Assembly (NCBI GenBank): GCA_030848705.1
Contig: CM061239.1
Span: 89,510,363-89,574,362 of the forward strand
Direction of reading: 5' to 3'
Length of the DNA stretch: 64,000 nt
DNA from: Heracleum sosnowskyi
Lineage: Eukaryota > Streptophyta > Magnoliopsida > Apiales > Apiaceae
In this document: positions 10,179 to 18,612 of the stretch, in pieces
Layout of the letters: each line of letters begins with the position of its first letter
Position numbering within the stretch: the stretch's first letter is position 1
Notes under the pieces: generated by a model
The model's input: only the letters and a program-made list of their open reading frames with translations
The model's database searches: none
Told to the model about the DNA's origin: nothing
Made by a program: the position numbers and the translations under genes

Positions 10179-13100
10179 TCAGTCCATTCCAATCTCACCT
10201 TCTTCAATCATTGGATCGGAGTTAGCAGCTTGATAATCAATCACTGATAGATAGTGCAGTGGTTCTCCAGGTTTAAGGATTGCTCCTTGGATGTGTCTTC
10301 CAATATATTCAATCTCTTGACCCACTCCAGCCCATAACCATGCAATGTTAACATCTTTCTTGTTCAGCTTTGGCATGTTTGGCAGTCTGGTATGCACTTC
10401 TAATCCTCTTTCCACTCTTTTCCTATAGTAAGGAACATTCTCCATTAGAAATCTTCTAAGAGTGTCTGCTGCTTTGTCCTTCTCCGTTGATGAGAATCCA
10501 GTGGATCTAAGATACTTCTCAACTGAGATTAGATAGTTGCTTGGGTAGTCCCTCAGTTTGTCCTCAGCCAAATAGCAGATTCTGAACAAGTCATTCGTCA
10601 TGAATCTAACCATTGGAGGATCTTCAGTAATCTCTGGACTGACTTTCATCACGATCTCCTTAACATGCTCACGGAGCAGTTCATTTAGCCTTGTGGTTCT
10701 TTGGATCTTGATGAGTATAGCTTGCAATTCTGTATATGTCCTCTGTTCTAAAAATTTAGTAGAAATCACAAATGTACCTTTCTCCAGAAAACTGATTAAT
10801 AAGCTCCAGGCACCATTTGCTTTAACCCCAGCATTCAGACAGATTATAGAGCTTCTCAGTGCTTTAAAGTAAGTCTGATCTTCAAGATTAGCACTTCTGA
10901 TGTCCTGAATAATGACTTCCACCTCCGCATTGTCGTTGACTTGTAATCCGTCTTCAACTCCACAAAAGGTTTTATAAGCCATTTCCCATTCAGTACCATC
11001 TTTCTTTGCCAGATCTATCATCTTCTTCTTCCTCACTTCATTATACACCTTCATTCTCTTTAGCTTTTCACTTCTCAGAATTGCTTGCTGTTTCTCCTTC
11101 TCAGCTTGCCTGGCATCTATTGCAGCTCTCTGAGCTCTTATTGCTTCCAAGGCAGCTTCTTCTTCATGTGATAGAGAATTTGCTTCTTCCATATCATCAT
11201 CCAAGATAGGATGTTCTATTGGCTCTGGATAATATGGCTCATGCTCCTCTTGAATAGGTTGCTCATGCATGACCTCAAATTCCTCTTCACTTTCCTTGTC
11301 TTCCTCTACAAGCTCCTCAATCCAGTACTGTCTGATTGGAATAGCCTCAACAGTCTCCCAAACTCCCCATTTATCCTTCACCCCCTCTCCAACTTTCTCC
11401 CCCTTAGTTGAGGAATCCTCGATAAAAGCATCCTCAGCATAAAAGAAATTAGAAGGATCAGTTTGCTGATATGAAGAACCAGGTTGTCCAGATTGTTGGT
11501 TCTTTAGCATACTCCATATAGACTGTACTCCGTCACCTTGATTCTCCAAGAAATCCATAAGCTGCTTATTAAACTCATTTATAGAAGCTAGCGACAGGTC
11601 AATGTTCTCCAATCTTGAGTTGGTAGTCTTTTCCATGTGATCCAGCCTCTTGTTTAGCTTAGACTCCACTCGTGAAAGGGAATCCATTGCATCTTTTACC
11701 CGCGCTTGACCATCCCGGATAACCAGAACGTCTTCTCGTAAAGCTTCATGTCCTTGTGACAGTGCAGTTACTTCATTCATGAATCCATCTTTAAGTTCCC
11801 TGACGTCCATCCTCGGCTCGACTAGTTCTTCCATAGCTTCCTTCTTTAAGGAGTCCACTGCCTGCTTCGTACCTGTTATAGTGCCAGATGCACTGCCAAT
11901 GACCCTGAATGTTCTTCTGGAATCAGCTGCAGCCAAGTCAACTTTCTCTTGAATAGACTTTAAAGAAACATTGTCTTGACTGGAGGAGATCCCTTGGTCA
12001 AAGGAAGGTCGCAGTGGAACCTTGAAAAGTGGATTTCCTTCTTTGTCCCGAACTGTCATCTCCTTGAGGGAAGATTGAACGTGTAGCTCTCTTTCTGTTG
12101 GTAACAGCAGATCATTAATATTAGGTAGGGTTAGGGTGTCACTCCTCACATTTGGCTCTGGGTGTACACTCAACGTTTCTGTCGGTGTTTGAATCATTTT
12201 TCCTTTCCCACTCAGGCCAGGTGTAAGTGTTTTTGTTTCACTCAAATCATTTGTGCTGATTGTACCTGCAGAAGAGATCACCGTAGCCATCCTTAAGGAG
12301 GTCACCGGTGGTGCAATGGGGCTTCGCAAGTCCCCGTCCTTGGATAAACCAAGTTGCTGATCATCCTTAGATGATATATCCTTTGAAGGATCTAGAGTTT
12401 GAATCTCTAGGGGGTTAGAAACAGGCTCTTTTAACAGCAGAGATCCCGAATCTTCCCCGTGAGTCTGTAAAGACTTCACCTCAGTTGACTCCTCAATAGT
12501 AATTGATTCACTGTCAACGAGTTGCCGATCTGCACCTACGTCAGACCCTTTACCCGCAGGATCCAGATATGTTCCATCTGGGGAGGTAGACAATGACCTT
12601 TTAGATTGTGCATTTAGGTCAAAGCCTTCTCTCGACGTCTGTGAAGACCCTTGGTTCTGAGAACCTTCAACCAGTGAACTTGACCGTAATATGGTCGGAA
12701 CACCAGTTGCTTCCGTCAATTCTTCCTTACTTGATTGAGCTATTGGTTCAGATATTGCTTTCGTTAGCGTAGCCCAATCAGCATCAGAAAAATCAGTAAA
12801 GGGCTCTTTGAATGAGAGAAATGAAGTATCAGCAGTTGCCTCAGTTTCTGTTCTTCTCCTTTTAGAGGAAGGCAGAGCTGCTGTTGAAGGGTGTATCTCC
12901 TTATGTGGTGCTGCTTTGGCACTATCTCCCTCTACACTCATGGATGGTTCTTTAATGGGTATAGTAGGGGAAGGAGGTCCGTTTATGTTTTCATTTGGCT
13001 CTTCCAAAGGCTCTTCGACCGTGGTTAGAGGTTGTGGGTTTGCAACCTCCTGGTCAGGAATGGCCACTAAGGGCTCTGGATCAACATCCATTGGTACAGG

Positions 13101-13970
13101 TGCCATTACAGGTTCAGGTTGTGGAATATTACCTTGATTTACCTGTTCCCCTGGGGGTAGAAGTGGTAGGGGCACCGTTCTTAGATATTCAGTGAGAACA
13201 GTGGGTACCCCTGGAAGATAGTTGTTCTTCCTAATGAGAGCGGTTATGGCATTGCTCTTCATTCTCATGCACTCCTGGTTGGCTTCACCTTCAAAGATCT
13301 CTCGTTCATCATCTGTTAAGATATCATTGAGAATTAGCTGTAGGAACCTAGGATAGAAACAGAGCACATCTTCATTTATGCCTGTTCTTTCATCCAGTGG
13401 TCCCATGCACATAATTACTTGATCAATCACTATCCGTCCTATGTTAATATGCCTATTGTTCGCAATGGCAAACCCTATCTTTTGAAGGAATAAGGGAATG
13501 CCATGTAGATTTGTTAGCTTGGCAGTAAAAACATGTATCAGGGTATGAAAGAAAAAATTCCATGGCTTTGGCAGGTAATGCTTTAGGAACTCTCCCACCA
13601 AGAAGTTAGGTTGTTGACTTCTGATATGAGTGAAGAAAGCATGTATTTCCTCAGGTGTGGGATCCGGAACAAGGTTTTCTGTAGGAAAATGAAGTATTCT
13701 GTTAAAGTCATGTTCCGTCACCCTTATTGTTCTGCCCCCTGGCACAACAAAACTGAAGGATTTCACATTATTCTCACTTGTATCCGTGGCGGATGTGTAC
13801 AACGCAGTCAGTTGATCGATACAAAGGACCACGGGAGTACTCACAGCGTATGCCACTAATGAACGTATATTCAAAAACTCTGCCCATGCACGAATTTGAG
13901 GATTCGTAATGGATTGCAAGTTTTGAAACGAGACATGATTAGTTTTGGTTACTATAAATTCTCCAGCCAT
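10179..13970 (-). CDS. Third ORF of element B (SIRE 'env-like' / accessory protein, 1263 aa), function unknown
   Basis: A single open frame of 1263 codons starts at an ATG (MAGEFIVTKTN) and lies downstream of pol in sense, the position of the extra ORF of SIRE retroelements. Residues 1-250 form a folded-looking domain (TPVVLCIDQLTALY, EHDFNRILHFPTE, FFFHTLIHVFTAKLTNLHG, IGRIVIDQVIMCMG). It resembles the domain Pfam calls a putative plant transposon protein; this is from memory and needs an HMM search. Residues 260-850 are Pro/Ser/Thr/Glu-rich and low complexity. Residues about 930-1000 form a strong coiled-coil candidate (Ala/Glu/Arg/Lys-rich). The last 250 residues are helical and end in IEEGEIGMD, shared with element A. 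I see no signal peptide or clear transmembrane helix, so 'envelope' is a positional label only. Its intact length in a young element suggests selection until recently. Confidence 0.85.
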   Translation of the reverse strand: MAGEFIVTKTNHVSFQNLQSITNPQIRAWAEFLNIRSLVAYAVSTPVVLCIDQLTALYTSATDTSENNVKSFSFVVPGGRTIRVTEHDFNRILHFPTENLVPDPTPEEIHAFFTHIRSQQPNFLVGEFLKHYLPKPWNFFFHTLIHVFTAKLTNLHGIPLFLQKIGFAIANNRHINIGRIVIDQVIMCMGPLDERTGINEDVLCFYPRFLQLILNDILTDDEREIFEGEANQECMRMKSNAITALIRKNNYLPGVPTVLTEYLRTVPLPLLPPGEQVNQGNIPQPEPVMAPVPMDVDPEPLVAIPDQEVANPQPLTTVEEPLEEPNENINGPPSPTIPIKEPSMSVEGDSAKAAPHKEIHPSTAALPSSKRRRTETEATADTSFLSFKEPFTDFSDADWATLTKAISEPIAQSSKEELTEATGVPTILRSSSLVEGSQNQGSSQTSREGFDLNAQSKRSLSTSPDGTYLDPAGKGSDVGADRQLVDSESITIEESTEVKSLQTHGEDSGSLLLKEPVSNPLEIQTLDPSKDISSKDDQQLGLSKDGDLRSPIAPPVTSLRMATVISSAGTISTNDLSETKTLTPGLSGKGKMIQTPTETLSVHPEPNVRSDTLTLPNINDLLLPTERELHVQSSLKEMTVRDKEGNPLFKVPLRPSFDQGISSSQDNVSLKSIQEKVDLAAADSRRTFRVIGSASGTITGTKQAVDSLKKEAMEELVEPRMDVRELKDGFMNEVTALSQGHEALREDVLVIRDGQARVKDAMDSLSRVESKLNKRLDHMEKTTNSRLENIDLSLASINEFNKQLMDFLENQGDGVQSIWSMLKNQQSGQPGSSYQQTDPSNFFYAEDAFIEDSSTKGEKVGEGVKDKWGVWETVEAIPIRQYWIEELVEEDKESEEEFEVMHEQPIQEEHEPYYPEPIEHPILDDDMEEANSLSHEEEAALEAIRAQRAAIDARQAEKEKQQAILRSEKLKRMKVYNEVRKKKMIDLAKKDGTEWEMAYKTFCGVEDGLQVNDNAEVEVIIQDIRSANLEDQTYFKALRSSIICLNAGVKANGAWSLLISFLEKGTFVISTKFLEQRTYTELQAILIKIQRTTRLNELLREHVKEIVMKVSPEITEDPPMVRFMTNDLFRICYLAEDKLRDYPSNYLISVEKYLRSTGFSSTEKDKAADTLRRFLMENVPYYRKRVERGLEVHTRLPNMPKLNKKDVNIAWLWAGVGQEIEYIGRHIQGAILKPGEPLHYLSVIDYQAANSDPMIEEGEIGMD

Positions 13971-15352
13971 ATTTTAAAATTTCCAGAAAATTTAAATAAC
14001 CAAAACTATTTTTCCTTTAAATTTAATTAATTATTTCTAATTAATCAAACTCTTAACAAAAAATTACCCTAAAAACAATTTTACCCCTTTTAACACTAAC
14101 ACAAAAAATTCGAACACTTGTAAACGTTAGAACCCTTGAATACTAACCAATATTCAATTCAAATGTCAAGTTCGATGGTTTCCCAATCAGAAATGTCTAA
14201 AAACTTAAACAGTAAAGTTTTCACGGTTAAAACGAGTTTAACAATGAAAAACAGTAAACTTTTTAAGCTTTTCTTGGTTAAAAATGGAGAAAACTATCGA
14301 ATGTGTTATTGTTTTTGTGTATCTCTTTGTAAGCATATAAAACGAAAGCTTTTTCTCAGATCTGGAAAACTGAAAAGAAAAGAGCTCAAGGCAATGTTAT
14401 ATACGTTTGAAACTGAGGGGCAAAATGGTCCTTTTACAGGTCGATAGTTTTTTTAAATGAACTATCGATGGATTTTCAGAGGGGCAAAATGGTCATCTGT
14501 ACTCGATGGTTTTCTAAAAACTATCGAAGTATATGAGAATTTTGAAGTTGAAACGGATTTCTGAAAAACTATCGAAAGTTACTTCTTTGAAAAATCCAAA
14601 AACTATCGAGGTAATTATTGAAAAAGTATCGAGAATTTTAAATATTAAATGAACTAAAATTCACTTCGATGCTTTTCCATTTTGTTTTGTAAAATCTATC
14701 GAGAATTCTAAATATTGAATTAATTGAATTCCTTCGATATATTTTAAAATTTTCTCAAAAACTATCGAGAAATGTTTTCGATAGATTTTCTTTTCCTTTT
14801 CAAAAACTATCGAAAATTAAATCCGATAGATTTATCTATGTACTTGAAAAACTATCGAATTTCCTAAATTCGATATTTTTTGCTTCTGTCTTCATTTTAA
14901 AACCTGTTCTTGTTTTAAAAATCAGAATTTTTATTTCCTGCCTAGTTTTAATTCTAATAAATCTTTTCAAATTTACCAAAATCAATTCTTAACAGAAAAT
15001 TCACAATTTTCTTAGAATAAAATCAATTAAATATCATTGAGTGATATTAACCAATTAAAATCTAATCAATTATGCTGCATTAATCTACAATGTTAAAAAC
15101 AAAGCAAATTAGTTCAAATTAAATAAATGCTTAAATATTTAGAACAAATATTAGAACTTAAATAATTTTTAGAATTAATAACTAATTAAATGCCAGAAGA
15201 TATATCATCCATAATTATGACATAAAATTAGTATAAAAATCCTAACTACGAGAATTTCTCCAGAAAATAAATTCATGAGTCCTAAGGATATAGGAATTCT
15301 TAAACTCATGTATTCACCAGGACTCTCTGCAGTTACTGACTTCTAATCAAAA
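13971..15352 (-). other. Pol-ORF3 spacer of element B with dense short motif repeats
   Basis: This is 1.4 kb without a convincing gene, between the pol stop and the ORF3 start. About 17 copies of ACTATCGA(A/G) or its complement crowd 14286-14880 in both orientations, with one more at about 14170. The remainder (13971-14160 and 14900-15352) is AT-rich with A and T runs. On the coding strand the cluster lies roughly 300-900 bp upstream of the ORF3 ATG. It may therefore hold an internal promoter or regulatory region for ORF3; that is inference. Confidence 0.7.
14286..14880. repeat. Dense ACTATCGAA / TTCGATAGT motif array
   Basis: Copies of AAAACTATCGA(A/G), TTCGATAGTTTT and close variants occur at about 14289, 14440, 14459, 14499, 14517, 14564, 14597, 14619, 14663, 14691, 14733, 14756, 14776, 14802, 14823, 14848 and 14870. 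That is one about every 35 bp, irregularly spaced and in both orientations. The same word is in the LTRs of this element (9201-9441 and 21532-21790). It is not a simple tandem repeat, because only the roughly 10-bp core is conserved while the spacers differ. Confidence 0.85.
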
Positions 15353-16840
15353 TCAATTAGAAAGATTTAACATCCCAAGTTCACCAACCAGCTTATTGAA
15401 AGTGGATTCATCAAGCGGTTTAGTGAAGATGTCTGCAATTTGATCCTCTGTGGGTACAAAGTGTAACTCCACAGTTCCATTCATGACATGCTCTCGGATA
15501 AAATGATACCTGATGTCGATGTGCTTCGTCCTCGAGTGTTGCACTGGGTTGTTTGAGATTGTTATGGCACTTGTGTTGTCGCAAAATATAGGAATCTTTG
15601 TCAACAGAAGTCCATAGTCATGGAGTTGGTTTCTCATCCACAATATCTGAGCACAACAGCTACCAGCAGCAATGTATTCAGCCTCAGCTGTTGATGTGGA
15701 CACTGAATGCTGCTTCTTGCTATGCCAGGAAACCAATCTTCTTCCAAGAAACTGACAGCTTCCTGAAGTACTCTTCCGATCAATCTTACAACCTGCAAAA
15801 TCAGAGTTTGTGTATCCAATAAGATCAAATCCTGTATCTTTAGGGTACCAAATTCCAAGATTTGGGGTCCCCTTAAGATATCTAAATATTCGCTTAACAG
15901 CTATTAGATGAGATTCTTTAGGATCAGACTGAAATCTAGCACACAAGCATGTTGCAAACATTATATCTGGTCTACTTGCAGTGAGATAAAGTAATGAGCC
16001 TATCATACCTCTGTAGCCTGTGATGTCAACCTTCTTACCAGTTTCATCCTTATCAAGCTTAGTGGCAGTTGGCATAGGAGTCTTTGCGGTAGATGAGTCT
16101 TCCATTTGATACTTCTTAAGAAGATCCTTGATGTACTTAGACTGACAAATGAATATACCATCTTGTTTCTGGTATACTTGCAATCCAAGAAAGAATGACA
16201 ATTCACCCATCATGCTCATTTCATAACGACTCTGCATTAACTTAGCAAATCTCTTACATAGATCATCATTAGTAGAACCAAATATTATGTCATCAACATA
16301 TACTTGCACCAATATCAAATCATTTTTATGCTTTTTGACAAAGAGAGTTTTGTCTACAACACCTCTTGTAAAATCATTTTCAAGTAAGAATTCAGAGAGA
16401 GTGTCATACCATGTCCTTGGAGCTTGTTTGAGTCCATAGAGAGCTTTGAATAGAAAGTACACAAAGTCTGCCAGTTTTGAATCCTCAAAACCTGGAGGTT
16501 GTTCCACATACACTTCTTCTTCTAACTCCCCGTTCAGAAAAGCACTCTTCACATCCATTTGATATACCTTGTAATTGGAATGTGCAGCAAATGCCAGAAA
16601 CATTCTGATGGCCTCAAGTCTTGCTACTGGTGCATAGGTTTCATCATAATCTATACCCTCTTCTTGAGAGTAACCTTTAGCAACCAGTCTGGCTTTGTTT
16701 CTCGTTACAATGCCATCTTCGTCCAACTTATTTCTGAATACCCATCGTGTTCCAATAACAGATTTTCCCTTAGGCCTGGGTACCAGCTTCCAAACTTTCT
16801 GCCTTTCAAACTGATTGAGTTCTTCTTGCATAGCAATCAC
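15353..16840 (-). CDS. pol: Element B pol, C-terminal part: reverse transcriptase and RNase H
   Basis: The 495-codon frame is in phase with the upstream integrase frame and separated from it only by the nonsense TAA at 16915-16913, 24 codons upstream of its first ATG. RT motifs are WVFRNKLDEDG, QMDVKSAFLNGELEEEVYVEQPPGF, YGLKQAPR and the catalytic YVDD (VQVYVDDIIFGST) near residue 180. Next come the connection region (ATKLDKD, YRGMIGSLLYLTASRPDI) and RNase H (DFAGCKIDRKSTSGS, STAEAEYIAAGSC, FCDNTSAI near residue 417, HIDIRYHFIREHV). It ends DIFTKPLDESTFNKLVGELGML. The protein copies genomic RNA into cDNA in the cytoplasmic particle. Apart from the upstream nonsense codon it looks functional. 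Confidence 0.9.
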   Translation of the reverse strand: MIAMQEELNQFERQKVWKLVPRPKGKSVIGTRWVFRNKLDEDGIVTRNKARLVAKGYSQEEGIDYDETYAPVARLEAIRMFLAFAAHSNYKVYQMDVKSAFLNGELEEEVYVEQPPGFEDSKLADFVYFLFKALYGLKQAPRTWYDTLSEFLLENDFTRGVVDKTLFVKKHKNDLILVQVYVDDIIFGSTNDDLCKRFAKLMQSRYEMSMMGELSFFLGLQVYQKQDGIFICQSKYIKDLLKKYQMEDSSTAKTPMPTATKLDKDETGKKVDITGYRGMIGSLLYLTASRPDIMFATCLCARFQSDPKESHLIAVKRIFRYLKGTPNLGIWYPKDTGFDLIGYTNSDFAGCKIDRKSTSGSCQFLGRRLVSWHSKKQHSVSTSTAEAEYIAAGSCCAQILWMRNQLHDYGLLLTKIPIFCDNTSAITISNNPVQHSRTKHIDIRYHFIREHVMNGTVELHFVPTEDQIADIFTKPLDESTFNKLVGELGMLNLSN

Positions 16841-16912
16841 CCAATCTGGATCATCTAGAGCATCTTCAACTTTCTTAGGTTCTGTTTCTGAAAGAAACCC
16901 AGAATAGTGACA

Positions 16913-18598
16913 TTAATTTTGTGATGTTCTCCTAGTTCTCACTCCTGTGTCCGGATCACCAATGATCAAGTGAAAGGGATGATCTCTATTCCATACCCTT
17001 TGTCTTGGCAGATGCGATCTTGATGATTCTCCTTGTTCTAGATGTTGTGGAGTGTGACTAGTTGATCCTTCTCCTGCTCCCCCTGAGTTGTTGACGGTTT
17101 GATCTGTTGATTCTGAAGACTGACTAGTGGATCCTGTATGTTGAGGATTTCCACTTTGGTCACCACTAGGTCTAGAATCATTATCATTATGATTATTATT
17201 AATGACTGTAACAACTTCAGGTACTTCTTCATTGTCAGAGAGATCTCCTGATAGATTTTCAAATACCAAGGATTCAGAGTTCTCTCCAGTTTGCAGGCCT
17301 GGTCTTTTAGTGTCGTCAAATGTTACATTAAAGCTTTCCAACACCTTCTTATCTTCAATCACATATACCCTGAAAGCCTTAGATTCCAGAGAATAGCCCA
17401 GAAAAATGCCTTCATCTGCTTTGGCATCAAACTTGCCAAGATGTTCTCCATCTTTAAGTACAAAGCACTTTGCACCAAACACATGAAAGTACTTCAGTGT
17501 TGGCTTCTTGTTGGCCATTAACTCATACGGAGTCTTTTCATGATCTTTGTTGATCAGGGTTCGATTCTGAGTGTAGCAAGCTGTATTCACTGCTTCAGCC
17601 CAAAAGTAAGTGGGAAGTTTTGATTCACTCAACATGGTCCTTGCTGCTTCAACCAAGGTCCTGTTCTTCCTTTCCACTACTCCATTCTGTTGAGGAGTTC
17701 TTGGTGCTGAAAACTGTCTTGATATTCCTTTCTCTGAGCAGAAATCATTTAGAACTGCATTCTTGAATTCAGTTCCATTGTCTGATCTGATTGTCCGCAC
17801 AGGTAGCTTAGCTTCCACTTCTATCTTCTTGATGTGATCAATGATTAGTTGTGTTGCTTCATCCTTTGTTTGTATGAACAACACCCACGTGTACTTGGAG
17901 TAGTCATCCACCATCACCAATGCATATCTGTTTCTTGAAAGTGACATAACATTAACTGGACCAAATAAATCCATATGAATCAGCTGTAATGGTTCAGTAA
18001 TGCTTGTCATTCCTTTGCTTCCATGTGATGCTTTCTTCGACTTCCCCTTTTCACATGCTTCACATAGTCCCTCCTGATTGAATTCCATCAGGGGCAACCC
18101 TCTCACTAATTCTCTCTTTACCAAAGAGTTCATAGTTTTGAAGTTCAGATGTGAGAGCTTCTTGTGCCATAGCCAACTTTGTTCTGAAGATGCCTTTGCA
18201 TAGAAACATGTAACTTCTCCTTCACTGGTAGAACTTAAGTCAGCTATAAACAAATTTCCTTTTCTCACTCCCAGTAGAGTAAGCTTCGCATCCTTCCTGT
18301 TGGTGATCAAGCACTTGTCCTTTCTGAAATCTACATTGTAGCCTTTATCACAGAATTGACTGATACTTAGTAGATTGTGCTTTAATCCTTCAACAAGAGA
18401 GATGTTTTCAATGATGACATTTCCAGCTTTCAATTTACCATATCCCGTAGTGAATCCTTTGCTGTCATCTCCAAAGGTTACAATCGGGCCGGTCTTCTTA
18501 ACCACCTCTGTAAGCAGGGACTCTTCACCTGTCATGTGTCTAGAACAGCCACTATCCAGAATCCACACAACCTTTGAGCTTTTAACCTTACCCTGCAA
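16913..18598 (-). pseudogene. pol: Element B pol, N-terminal part: protease motif, GAG-pre-integrase and integrase
   Basis: The frame of 561 codons opens at TTG directly after an in-frame TGA, in the conserved word TGATTGCAGGG (18601-18591); there is no ATG at its start. Order: aspartic protease motif DSGCSRHMTG (about residue 16), GAG-pre-integrase with HHCC ligands (HKKLSHL about 143, CEACEKG about 177), then the integrase core with D (HMDLFGP about 206), D (RSDNGTEF about 270) and E (QNGVVERKN about 303). A variable Ser/Asn/Gly-rich linker includes a PPT-like AGGGGGAG (17084-17077). It ends at a TAA where the related elements A, D and E read a Glu codon in the conserved NEC motif, so this is a recent nonsense change. 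Without it pol would be a single frame to 15353. Confidence 0.9.
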
Positions 18599-18612
18599 TC
18601 ACAGATTGATTA
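18591..18612 (-). promoter_or_regulatory. Gag-pol junction of B with splice-acceptor-like TGATTGCAGGG
   Basis: The gag stop TAA is at 18612-18610. Eight bases later the coding strand reads TGATTGCAGGG (18601-18591), and the pol frame opens at the TTG inside it. The same 11-mer is at the gag-pol junctions of D (30275-30285) and E (59845-59855). It matches a plant 3' splice site (T-rich, TGCAG|G). A CTTAAT near the gag stop could act as a branch site. Confidence 0.6.

Noticed and set aside
10179..13970. Calling ORF3 a true envelope glycoprotein
   Set aside because: No signal peptide, transmembrane helix or fusion-type motif is apparent; only its position matches env.
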